Origin: an uncultured Eubacterium sp.
GTDB lineage: Bacteria; Bacillota; Clostridia; Lachnospirales; Lachnospiraceae
Reading direction: 5' to 3'
NCBI GenBank assembly: GCA_934358495.1
Contig: CAKRKO010000010.1
Coordinates: 1-50,779 of the forward strand
Length of the DNA: 50,779 nt
In this document: in pieces, positions 16,800 to 24,444 of the stretch
How positions within the stretch are numbered: position 1 is the first letter of the stretch
Layout of the letters: every line of letters starts with the position of its first letter
Notes under the pieces: generated by a model
Databases searched by the model: none
Seen by the model: only the letters and a program-made list of their open reading frames with translations
Told to the model about the DNA's origin: nothing
Position numbers and translations under genes: made by a program

Positions 16800-16964
16800 C
16801 AGTTCACACGCGCCATTCGCAAAACGCCCATTCTGGGCTTCTCCGCTGTTATACAGCTATTTTTGCTCATAAAACGGTGCTCCCTTTGTCACTATGTATT
16901 TAGGTAACTCCTCATGCAAGCATGATCTTTACCTAAGATACATGTGACAAGTGAACTGGAGCAC
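16800..16964. other. Hairpin-array intergenic element, possible structured RNA
   Basis: Most of this part of the 348-bp gap between holA and amt consists of inverted repeats. GCCCA-TTC-TGGGC (16826-16838) and GCTGT-TAT-ACAGC (16845-16857) are perfect short hairpins. A long imperfect hairpin runs from GTGCTCC (16877-16883) to GGAGCAC (16958-16964); its inner arms are TTTGTCAC, ATGTAT, TTAGGTAA and their complements, with TCATGC-AA-GCATGA at the tip. The first bases CAGTTCAC (16800-16807) are complementary to GTGAACTG (16951-16958). There is no reading frame. It could be a structured RNA, a folded holA 3' end or a small non-autonomous mobile element. Confidence 0.55.
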
Positions 16965-16973
16965 AAAAAAGTG

Positions 16974-17002
16974 TTGCAATTACAATTTTGTTATGCTAGA
17001 AT
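16974..17002 (+). promoter_or_regulatory. amt promoter with extended -10
   Basis: TTGCAA at 16974-16979 and TAGAAT at 16997-17002 are 17 bp apart, and TGC directly before the -10 makes an extended -10 element. Transcription should start near 17009, leaving a leader of about 137 nt before amt. The 12-mer TTATGCTAGAAT (16991-17002) recurs exactly at 46793-46804. Confidence 0.65.
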
Positions 17003-17019
17003 CAGACGCAGAAAGACAA

Positions 17020-17055
17020 AGACGTCTGGATGAAATTCATCCGGGCGTCTTTTTG
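17020..17055 (+). terminator. Terminator-like hairpin in the amt leader
   Basis: AGACGTCTGGATGAA at 17020-17034 pairs along all 15 bases with TTCATCCGGGCGTCT at 17036-17050 (G-T pairs included), and TTTTTG follows. It starts about 10 nt after the predicted transcription start and 95 bp before amt. It could be an attenuator of amt-glnK or the end of a very short RNA. Confidence 0.65.
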
Positions 17056-17145
17056 TGTTACCGGGTATTTTTCTGTAACACAAAGAGCTGAAATAGAGAA
17101 AATGAATTGAGTCGCATTTCCCGGTTGTTAAGGAGGATTTTGAAA

Positions 17146-18387
17146 ATGAACACAGGAGATACCGCTTTTATGATGATCTGCTCGGCACTGGTATTTTTTA
17201 TGACACCGGGTCTGGCGTTCTTTTATGGAGGACTGGTTCGCAGAAAAAATGTAGTAAACACAATGATGGCATGTGTATCCATCATGGGTCTGGTCGTTGT
17301 AATGTGGGTGGCTTTTGGCTATTCCCTTGCTTTCGGCGGCAATTACGGAGGCATTATCGGAGACTTCCGCTGGGCATTCTTACATGGCATTAACATGTCA
17401 GAGGCCGGACCTTATGCAGACAGTATTCCGCACTTGGTATACATCGCTTTCCAGATGATGTTCGCCATTATCACACCGGCTCTGATCACAGGATCTCTTG
17501 TTGGTCGAATGAAATTTAAAGCATTATTTTTCTTTATTGCTTTATGGTCTGTGGTTGTATATTATCCATTGGCTCATATGGTATGGGGCAAAGGCGGACT
17601 GCTGGCAACCATCGGTTCCGTTGATTTTGCAGGTGGAAACGTTGTTCATATCAGTTCCGGTATCACAGCTTTGACATTGGCTATTTTACTTGGACGCAGA
17701 AAAGGATATAATAAAGTTGCCTATCGTGTACATAACATTCCCTTCGTTGTTCTTGGTGCTTCCATGTTGTGGTTCGGATGGTTTGGATTCAATGCCGGAA
17801 GTGCTTTAAAAGCCGACGGCCTTGCCGCACACGCGTTTATGACAAGTGCGATTTCCGCTGGAGTGGCATTGCTATCCTGGATGCTTCTGGATGTGATCAT
17901 GGATAAGAAACCGACACTGGTTGGTGCATCCACTGGTCTGGTTGTCGGTTTGGTAGCCATTACACCAGGGGCAGGTTTCGTACCGATCTGGTCAGCCTTT
18001 ATCATTGGAGCGTTGGTCAGCCCGATCTGCTTCTTTGGTGTCAAACTGATCAAACAGAAACTGAAAATCGATGATGCGCTGGATGCCTTCGGCTGCCATG
18101 GTATCGGTGGTATCTGGGGCGGTATCGCAACCGGATTATTTGGAAAATCCTCTATCAACAGTGCTGCACGCTGGGATGGTCTGGTATTTGGTGATATACA
18201 TCTGTTTCTGGCGCAGCTGGCAGGTATCGGTATTACCATTGCAATCGCAGTAGTCGGAACACTGGTTTGTATCGGAATCGTGCGTATCTTTACTAAAATC
18301 CGTGTGGATGACCGTGCTGAAACCGTTGGTCTGGATCTATCCGAACATGGTGAGAAAGCTTATCCGTCCTTCAACGGTTGGGATTAA
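17146..18387 (+). CDS. amt: Ammonium transporter
   Basis: A 413-residue Amt/MEP/Rh-family channel that takes up ammonium across the cytoplasmic membrane. About eleven membrane helices are visible. Family motifs include ALVFFMTPGLAFFYGGLVR near residues 13-31, the twin-histidine regions (GNVVHISSGITAL and DAFGCHGIGGIWGGIATGLF), and FGWFGFNAGSAL. The C-terminal cytoplasmic tail (RAETVGLDLSEHGEKAYPSF) is the conserved regulatory tail that contacts PII. An in-frame ATG at 17107 would add 13 basic residues, but AGGAGG at 17131-17136 stands 9 nt before the ATG at 17146, so the latter is used. The PII gene follows 85 bp later, the usual pairing. Confidence 0.96.
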   Translation: MNTGDTAFMMICSALVFFMTPGLAFFYGGLVRRKNVVNTMMACVSIMGLVVVMWVAFGYSLAFGGNYGGIIGDFRWAFLHGINMSEAGPYADSIPHLVYIAFQMMFAIITPALITGSLVGRMKFKALFFFIALWSVVVYYPLAHMVWGKGGLLATIGSVDFAGGNVVHISSGITALTLAILLGRRKGYNKVAYRVHNIPFVVLGASMLWFGWFGFNAGSALKADGLAAHAFMTSAISAGVALLSWMLLDVIMDKKPTLVGASTGLVVGLVAITPGAGFVPIWSAFIIGALVSPICFFGVKLIKQKLKIDDALDAFGCHGIGGIWGGIATGLFGKSSINSAARWDGLVFGDIHLFLAQLAGIGITIAIAVVGTLVCIGIVRIFTKIRVDDRAETVGLDLSEHGEKAYPSFNGWD

Positions 18388-18419
18388 TATCTATTGATGT
18401 GAAAAATGAAATATTCGGT

Positions 18420-18453
18420 GTCCTGAAAAAGTTTATACATACTAAAACAGGAC
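18420..18453 (+). promoter_or_regulatory. Hairpin between amt and the PII gene
   Basis: GTCCTG at 18420-18425 is complementary to CAGGAC at 18448-18453, just before the PII ribosome site AAGGAGATA. No T-run follows, so it is not a clear terminator; it may tune the ratio of amt to PII. Confidence 0.3.
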
Positions 18454-18472
18454 GAAATATAAGGAGATATTT

Positions 18473-18874
18473 ATGTTAATCAAAGTAGAAGCAATCATAA
18501 ATGAAGAAAAATTTGAAGACGTCAAAGAGGCCTTAAATGGCATTCATGTCAATGGTATTACAGTTTCACAGGTCATGGGCTGTGGTACCCAGCGTGGATT
18601 AAAGCGTTATGTCCGTGGTTCCGAGGTAGAGATTAACCTGCTGCCGAAGATCAAACTGGAGATTGTGGTTTCTTCCGAAAAATGGGAAGAGAAGGTAATT
18701 GATATCATCCAGAAAACTGCTTATACCGGAAATGTCGGTGATGGAAAAATTTTCAGTTACGAATTGCGTACAGCAACAAAGATCCGTACCAACGAAAAGA
18801 ACGAACATGCGATCTGGGGGGATGAGCAGCGTCAGGAATATGCCCGCAATCCGGAGGCAAAAGAAACACTGTAG
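18473..18874 (+). CDS. glnK: PII family nitrogen regulatory protein (GlnK-like)
   Basis: Trimeric signal protein that senses ATP/ADP and 2-oxoglutarate and plugs the Amt channel through its T-loop. The 133-residue protein has the N-terminal strand (LIKVEAIIN), a T-loop of normal length (GTQRGLKRYVRGSEVEINLLPK, broken as GTQRGLKRYV at 38-47 and RGSEVEINLL at 48-57), the B-loop TGNVGDGKIF (85-94) and the C-terminal signature IRTNEKNEHAI. Val52 occupies the place of the uridylylated Tyr51 of E. coli GlnB, so that modification is impossible at this site. About 20 residues (WGDEQRQEYARNPEAKETL) extend past the usual 112-residue end. Linkage to amt supports the GlnK role. Confidence 0.93.
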   Translation: MLIKVEAIINEEKFEDVKEALNGIHVNGITVSQVMGCGTQRGLKRYVRGSEVEINLLPKIKLEIVVSSEKWEEKVIDIIQKTAYTGNVGDGKIFSYELRTATKIRTNEKNEHAIWGDEQRQEYARNPEAKETL

Positions 18875-18924
18875 CCTGTCAAAAAAATAACAGGCGCAGA
18901 CGAATTTACTGGAAAGGAAAAAGT

Positions 18925-18951
18925 ATGACGGAATATTGTCATATGGTGTAA
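18925..18951 (+). other. 8-codon open frame before the dehydrogenase remnant
   Basis: ATG at 18925 follows the purine-rich GGAAAGGAAAAAGT and encodes MTEYCHMV before TAA. The stop lies 4 bp before the ATG of the next gene, which has no ribosome site of its own. It may be a leader peptide that couples translation or a remnant of a damaged start region. Confidence 0.3.
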
Positions 18952-18955
18952 TGTT

Positions 18956-19795
18956 ATGGGATTTAAAAAAGTGGTTGTTGTCGGCGGCGGAGTACTTGGA
19001 AGTCAGATCGCTTATCAGGTCGCATACAAAGGTTTTGATGTTACAGTATGGCTGCGCAGTGAAGGTTCAATTGATCGTGCAAAACCAAAATTTGAGCGTT
19101 GGCATGAAACATACAAAAAAGATCTGGAAGCAACAAAAGCACTGATCGGTACTGATACAAAACTGTATCCGCGTGGTCTGGTGGATGATTTTGCATCTCT
19201 GACACCGGAGAAGATTGATGCATTAAAAGAGCAGGCTGATAAGACATATGAGGGATTGGTTTATGAACTGGATATGGAAAAAGCCATGGCTGATGCAGAT
19301 CTTGTCATTGAGTCTCTTTCAGAAGATCCGAAAGCCAAAATCGAATTTTATCAGTCGATGGCTCCGCTACTTCCGGAGAAAACAGTGGTGGTAACCAATT
19401 CGTCCACGATGCTCCCGAGTACTTTTGCATCTTACACAGGCAGACCGGAAAAATATCTGGCGCTTCATTTTGCGAATGAAATCTGGAAAAACAATACTGC
19501 TGAGATCATGGGACATCCAGGAACGGCTCAGAAATACTATGACGAAGTAGTTGCATTTGCAAAAGAAATCGGGATGATTCCGTTACAGCTGAAAAAAGAG
19601 CAGCCGGGATATATCTTGAATTCTCTGCTGGTTCCGTTCCTGAATGCCGGACAGGCCTTATATGCAAACGACGTAGCCGATCCGCAAACTATAAGTATAA
19701 CTAAATACATGTTCAAAAAGAATCTGTCCAGTTCGGGCAGATTCTTTTTTGTCAATAATTTAAAAATTATTCCGAAACCAGTTTCAGACCCGTAA
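18956..19795 (+). pseudogene. 3-hydroxyacyl-CoA (3-hydroxybutyryl-CoA) dehydrogenase, 3'-truncated
   Basis: Family members oxidise or reduce 3-hydroxyacyl-CoA with NAD(H). Residues 1-245 are a good match: Rossmann motif VVVVGGGVLGSQIAYQ (5-20), VTNSSTMLPS, the catalytic-histidine region LALHFANEIWKNN, and the start of the C-terminal domain (GYILNSLLVPFLNAGQALYANDVADP). After DVADPQT the expected continuation (roughly 70 residues of the helical C-terminal domain) is missing. The frame instead runs through the transcription terminator at 19715-19750 and overlaps the end of the opposite gene by 29 bp. The start has a weak ribosome site. I read this as loss of the 3' end by deletion; a shortened but functional protein is less likely. 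Confidence 0.68.
19715..19750. terminator. Bidirectional terminator between convergent genes
   Basis: AAAAAGAATCTGTCC at 19715-19729 pairs with GGGCAGATTCTTTTT at 19735-19749 (15 pairs, one G-T), loop AGTTC. The A-run before and T-run after the stem allow termination in both directions. It lies 17 bp past the rqcH stop and inside the degenerate end of the dehydrogenase frame. Confidence 0.9.
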
Positions 19796-21506
19796 TGTCC
19801 GGCTGAATAGTAAGAGAGTAGTTTGTATAGTAGACTACAAATCCCGGTTTTGCTTTATTCGGCTTTTTCACATTTTTTTTCTGCAAATAATCAATTTCGA
19901 CTTTTTCATTGCCACGGCCCTTGGAATAAAAAGCAGCTAAACGTCCTGCTTCCTCAAAAGTGCGATCCGGCATCTCGCCTGTTTTTGTTTTCACAAGCAC
20001 ATGAGACCCCGGCATTCCTTTCGCATGGAACCACCAGTCGTTGCCTTCCGCAAATTTGAAAGTCAGTTCATCGTTCTGGAAGTTGTTTTTGCCAACATAA
20101 ATATCAAATCCATCGGTAGAGCGGTAGTGATACGGTTTACTCTTGCCTTGTGTCTTTTTTTTGGAGTATTTGTGCTTGATATAACCGCTTTCCATCATTT
20201 CTTCCTTGATCTGCTGCAGATCGGCTTCGGTTTCTGCAATATCAAGAGCAGTGGCAATGGAGTCCAGATGATCGATTTCAAGCTGTGTATCCTCAATCAG
20301 ATCCGTCAGTGCTTCGTAAGTACGTTTCAGCTTTGCATACCGGTCAAAATACTTTTTTGCATTGTCCAACGGTGAAATTGTGGAATCCAGTGGAATATGG
20401 ATTGTCTCATTGGTATAATAATTTAACGCATCGAATCCTTTGCATCCTTCTTCTAACTGATAACCGTAAGTGTGGATCAGCTCGCCGTATACTTTGTATT
20501 TTTCTCTCTTTTCCGTATCTTTTAACTGCTTTTTCTGCAGATCATATTTTTTGCGGTTTCGTTCTAATAACGTATTGATCACATGACGCAGATCTGCGGA
20601 TTTCTGTCGCATGCGGGTATAAAGGCTGCGCTGTGCATAATAGTTTTCCAGTACCTCCGAGATCGAATCGTAAGAAACGATCGTATCGGAAGCATAGGAT
20701 GTCAGTGGGATTGCTGCATATTCTATGGGTTCCTCCTGATGCATGATGATGTTCGGGGAAAAACGTCCCGCGCGGATGTCGGTCATCGCTGCCAGAAAAA
20801 CTTCGGCCAGTTTATCCTTCTGATCTGCATTCAGAGAAGCACACGGAGCATCACCGTCCACATCTGCCCGATAGCAGAATTCATTGGCGGACAACGGACT
20901 GATACCGGTATAAGAGGTATAAATTGCTTTTGCAGCGCTGCATGGTTTCTGTAATGCGTGCGCCATAAAATGCTCTTTTGTTTCTTCCAGCGGGTTCATT
21001 TTATCCTGCTGCGCCGGAATGAAATAGGTGCGCCCCGGAAGTACCTCACGGACAGAACTTACCTGTGCGGAAATGTGCTTGATACTGTCAAGGATCATGT
21101 CGTTTTCATCACAGAAAATGATGTTGCTGTGTTTTCCCATTAACTCAATGATCAGCTTTTTGTGTCTGAGATCCCCCAGATCATCCAGATGTTCGATCTC
21201 AAATACGATGATACGCTCCATACCCGGCTGGGTGATGGAAGTGATACGTCCGTTGGCCACATGCTTGCGCAGCAGCATACAGAAATTCGGTGCTGTCATC
21301 GGGCTTGGTTTGTTTTTATCTGAAATATATACCAGTGGCAGTGATGCACTTGCGGACAAAAGCAGACGTTTTTGACCGGAAGTACCTTTTAAGGTAAGAA
21401 GTAATTCATCTTTTTCCGGCTGAGCAATTTTGCTCAAACGTGCATTTGTGAAATTTTCCTGTAATTCTTTTGCCAGACTGGCAACTACGATACCATCAAG
21501 AGCCAT
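19767..21506 (-). CDS. rqcH: NFACT family ribosome quality control protein RqcH
   Basis: RqcH binds peptidyl-tRNA-obstructed 50S subunits and recruits tRNA-Ala to add C-terminal alanine tails that mark stalled chains for decay; older annotations call it fibronectin-binding protein A. The 579-residue protein has NFACT-N (about 1-210, starting MALDGIVVASLAKEL), a helix-hairpin region, two long coiled-coil helices (about 290-430), and the NFACT-R domain (about 450-560) with GFDIYVGKNNFQNDELTF, WWFHAKGMPGSHVL and the basic C-terminus VKKPNKAKPGFVVYY. The catalytic DR pair of NFACT-N reads Glu97-Arg98 here. TAGGAGGAG precedes the ATG. It is divergent from the MATE gene. Confidence 0.93.
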   Translation of the reverse strand: MALDGIVVASLAKELQENFTNARLSKIAQPEKDELLLTLKGTSGQKRLLLSASASLPLVYISDKNKPSPMTAPNFCMLLRKHVANGRITSITQPGMERIIVFEIEHLDDLGDLRHKKLIIELMGKHSNIIFCDENDMILDSIKHISAQVSSVREVLPGRTYFIPAQQDKMNPLEETKEHFMAHALQKPCSAAKAIYTSYTGISPLSANEFCYRADVDGDAPCASLNADQKDKLAEVFLAAMTDIRAGRFSPNIIMHQEEPIEYAAIPLTSYASDTIVSYDSISEVLENYYAQRSLYTRMRQKSADLRHVINTLLERNRKKYDLQKKQLKDTEKREKYKVYGELIHTYGYQLEEGCKGFDALNYYTNETIHIPLDSTISPLDNAKKYFDRYAKLKRTYEALTDLIEDTQLEIDHLDSIATALDIAETEADLQQIKEEMMESGYIKHKYSKKKTQGKSKPYHYRSTDGFDIYVGKNNFQNDELTFKFAEGNDWWFHAKGMPGSHVLVKTKTGEMPDRTFEEAGRLAAFYSKGRGNEKVEIDYLQKKNVKKPNKAKPGFVVYYTNYSLTIQPDITGLKLVSE

Positions 21507-21781
21507 AAAACTCCTCCTAACTTAACTGTCTGAACCATATTTTTCCACACAACAATATTGTTACATTACCTTGTAATACTGCAAATTCTTTGAAAAATAT
21601 GTAATTCGCTAATTACAAAATGTTAGCATGATTTTCATAAAAAAGCAAATTTAAACTGGAAAAACAATAAATGCTGTGGTATTATATTGGATGCTTGACT
21701 ACAGGATGCGAAAATATAGAAATTTTTAGTACTTTGTCACAGACAAAATAAGATACAGAAAAAAAGAAAGGAGTTTTTGCA

Positions 21782-23158
21782 ATGCCAACAGAAGAGAAAA
21801 ATCCACTTGCCACCCAAAAAGTAAGTTCCCTGATTTTAAAATTTACCATCCCGGCGATCATCAGTATGATGGTAAGTTCCTTATATAATATCGTAGATCA
21901 GATTTTCATCGGACAGGGGGTCGGTATGCTGGGTAATGCGGCAACGAATATTGCATTCCCGGTAAATATCATTTGTACGGCAGTGGCGCTTTTGCTTGGA
22001 ATCGGAAGTGCTTCCAATTTCAATCTGAAGTCTGGAGCTGGACATACGGAAGAAGCGAAAAACTATGCCGGTAACGGCCTGACCATGCTTGTGGTATGTG
22101 GCGTGATCATCACAGCTGTTACATTATTGTTTTTAACTCCATTGATGCATATTTTCGGAGCAACTAAAGAGGTCCTGCCGTATGCCATTGATTATACAGG
22201 CATCACAGCCATCGGTGTACCATTTCTGACATTGACCACCGGTGGATGCCATCTGGTACGTGCGGACAGAAGTCCTTCGTTTTCGATGGCCTGTATGCTG
22301 ACCGGTGCGATTATTAATACGGTTCTTGATCCGTTATTTATCTTTGTCTGCCACTGGGGCATTAAAGGTGCCGCCTGGGCAACTGTGCTCGGACAGGTTG
22401 TATCCGGAATTATGATCCTTGTGTATTTCTGGAAATTTTCCAAGATGAAACTGACCCGCCAGCAGCTGATCCCTCGAGGAAAATATCTTGGTGAGATCAC
22501 AGCACTTGGACTTGCTTCCGGAATCAATCAGGTAGCTATGGCGATTATTCAGATTACAATGAACAATATCTTGCGGAAATACGGAGCTCTTTCTGATTAC
22601 GGTGCGGATATTCCAATTGCCTGTGCAGGAATTATTTCCAAGGTAAATATGATCTTCATGTCTATCGGAATCGGTATTTCACAGGGCTGTCAGCCGATCT
22701 TTGGATTTAACTACGGAGCGGAAAAGTTTGACCGTGTACGGGAAACTTACAAAAAAGCTGCCGTGGCCGCTGTTATTGCCGGTATTGTATTTTTTGCCTG
22801 CTTCCAGTTGTTCCCGCGTCAGATCATTTCTCTGTTCGGTGGTGGAAGCGAAGCGTATTTCCGGTTTGCGGAACAGTATTTCCGTATTTTTATGTTTATG
22901 ACATTTATCAACGGTATCCAGCCGATGTCCTCCGGATTTTTTACATCTATCGGAAAGGCAAAACTTGGTATGATCGTGTCTCTGACCCGTCAGATCATGT
23001 TTTTACTTCCGCTGATTCTGATTCTCCCTGTGTTTATGGGCATCGATGGTGTCATGTATGCGGGACCGATCGCAGATCTGGCCGCTGCGGTTATTACCAT
23101 ATGGTTTGTATATCTTCAGTTCAAAGATATGCGTCAGAAAGAAGCTAGCCTGAAATAA
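21782..23158 (+). CDS. MATE family multidrug efflux transporter
   Basis: A 458-residue polytopic protein with about twelve membrane helices in two similar halves, typical of MATE exporters that use Na+ or H+ gradients to expel cationic drugs. Signatures are KFTIPAIISMMVSSLYNIVDQIFIGQ (residues about 20-45, quoted by position) with the NIVDQIFIG core, and the repeat in the second half (LGLASGINQVAMAI, NMIFMSIGIGISQGCQPIFG). The latter is typical of the DinF/NorM-like clostridial subgroup. A strong AAGGAG precedes the start. It is divergent from rqcH across 275 bp. The substrate is not predictable. Confidence 0.92.
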   Translation: MPTEEKNPLATQKVSSLILKFTIPAIISMMVSSLYNIVDQIFIGQGVGMLGNAATNIAFPVNIICTAVALLLGIGSASNFNLKSGAGHTEEAKNYAGNGLTMLVVCGVIITAVTLLFLTPLMHIFGATKEVLPYAIDYTGITAIGVPFLTLTTGGCHLVRADRSPSFSMACMLTGAIINTVLDPLFIFVCHWGIKGAAWATVLGQVVSGIMILVYFWKFSKMKLTRQQLIPRGKYLGEITALGLASGINQVAMAIIQITMNNILRKYGALSDYGADIPIACAGIISKVNMIFMSIGIGISQGCQPIFGFNYGAEKFDRVRETYKKAAVAAVIAGIVFFACFQLFPRQIISLFGGGSEAYFRFAEQYFRIFMFMTFINGIQPMSSGFFTSIGKAKLGMIVSLTRQIMFLLPLILILPVFMGIDGVMYAGPIADLAAAVITIWFVYLQFKDMRQKEASLK

Positions 23159-23179
23159 TAAATTAGAACGCAGAAATAT

Positions 23180-23208
23180 TTGACTTCCGTAAAAAAACAT
23201 TTTATAAT
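23180..23208 (+). promoter_or_regulatory. Promoter of the yicC-remA-gmk-rpoZ cluster
   Basis: TTGACT at 23180-23185 and TATAAT at 23203-23208 are 17 bp apart, a near-perfect sigma-A promoter with a predicted start about 60 nt before yicC. Confidence 0.82.
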
Positions 23209-23274
23209 AAATTGATTATGCAGAGCAGAAGGTTTCTGTATAAACAGAATTCGAGATAAAGCAGGTGCAGACAC

Positions 23275-24153
23275 ATGATAAAAAGTATGACAGGATTTGG
23301 TCGCTGCGAACTTTCTAACGATAAAAGAAAAATCACGGTTGAGTTAAAATCCGTAAACCACAGATACCTCGATATAAATATCCGTATGCCGAAAAAGCTG
23401 AATTTCTTTGAGGCTGCCATCCGCAATCTGCTGAAAGAATATATGCAGCGTGGAAAAGTGGATGTGTTTATCAGCTATGAAGATTTTTCCGAGCAGACGA
23501 TGGCTGTTAAGTACAATGCCGCAATTGCCAGAGAGTATCTTGGCTATCTGCAGCAGATGGCAGATGAATTGAATCTGGAAAATGATATCAGAGTCAGTAC
23601 ATTGTCCAGATATCCGGAGGTACTGACCATGGAAGAACAGACACCGGATGAGGAAGAACTCTGGTCGCAGTTAGAGCAGGCAATCCGTAATGCATGTACA
23701 CAGTTTTCGGAAACCCGTGCTGTGGAAGGAACGCATCTGAAACAGGATTTGGTAGAAAAGCTGCATCATATGAAATCTAACGTGGATAAGGTAGAAGAAC
23801 GCGCACCGGAAATCATAAAGGAATACCGTGCAAAACTGGGAGAAAAAGTGCAGGAGCTGCTTGGTGATACTCAGATTGATGAGGCGAGACTGTCCACAGA
23901 GATTATACTATTTGCCGATAAGATCTGCACGGATGAGGAAACGGTCCGTCTAAAAAGCCATATCACATCCATGTTAAATGCACTGGATGGCAATGAGGGT
24001 ATCGGACGTAAGTTGGATTTCATTGCACAGGAAATGAACCGCGAGGCCAACACGATCCTGTCCAAATCAAATGATCTGGAGACTTCAGACATTGCAATTG
24101 AGTTAAAGACAGAGATTGAGAAAGTCCGGGAACAGATTCAGAACATTGAATAA
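23275..24153 (+). CDS. yicC: YicC/YloC family endoribonuclease
   Basis: A 292-residue protein of the YicC family, single-strand endoribonucleases with a role in RNA turnover. It has the invariant start MIKSMTGFGR and the conserved ELKSVNHRYLDINIRMP. The C-terminal DUF1732 part is GIGRKLDFIAQEMNREANT. These match the N- and C-terminal conserved blocks of the family, with a coiled middle region. It is first in a cluster with remA, gmk and rpoZ, an order seen in many Firmicutes, and remA starts 11 bp after its stop. Confidence 0.93.
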   Translation: MIKSMTGFGRCELSNDKRKITVELKSVNHRYLDINIRMPKKLNFFEAAIRNLLKEYMQRGKVDVFISYEDFSEQTMAVKYNAAIAREYLGYLQQMADELNLENDIRVSTLSRYPEVLTMEEQTPDEEELWSQLEQAIRNACTQFSETRAVEGTHLKQDLVEKLHHMKSNVDKVEERAPEIIKEYRAKLGEKVQELLGDTQIDEARLSTEIILFADKICTDEETVRLKSHITSMLNALDGNEGIGRKLDFIAQEMNREANTILSKSNDLETSDIAIELKTEIEKVREQIQNIE

Positions 24154-24164
24154 AAGGAGCAGAT

Positions 24165-24425
24165 ATGGCAGGATTGATCAATATCGGTTTTGGAAATGTG
24201 GTAAATACAGATAAAATCGTAACTATCATTAATCCGGACTCTGCACCGGCCAAACGAATCGTTCAGAAGGCAAAAGAATCCGAACGGATCGTGGATGCTA
24301 CACAGGGCAGAAGAACGAAAAGTATTATTCTTACTGACAGTGAGCATGTAATACTATCTGCACTTCAGCCGGATACACTGGCTGGCAGATTTCAAAATAT
24401 ACGAGAGCATAAAGAAATGCTGTAA
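24165..24425 (+). CDS. remA: RemA-like DNA-binding regulator (DUF370)
   Basis: An 86-residue member of the RemA/DUF370 family. In Bacillus subtilis RemA is a ring-forming DNA-binding activator of biofilm matrix and osmoprotection genes. The protein shows the family core INIGFGNVVNTDKIVTII, PAKRIVQKAKE and DATQGRRTKSIILTDS, with the Arg-rich loop implicated in DNA binding. The order yloC-remA-gmk-rpoZ is the same as in Bacillus. Length and sequence are ordinary for the family; its targets in this organism are unknown. Confidence 0.92.
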   Translation: MAGLINIGFGNVVNTDKIVTIINPDSAPAKRIVQKAKESERIVDATQGRRTKSIILTDSEHVILSALQPDTLAGRFQNIREHKEML

Positions 24426-24444
24426 AGAGGAGATTGATTGAGTC

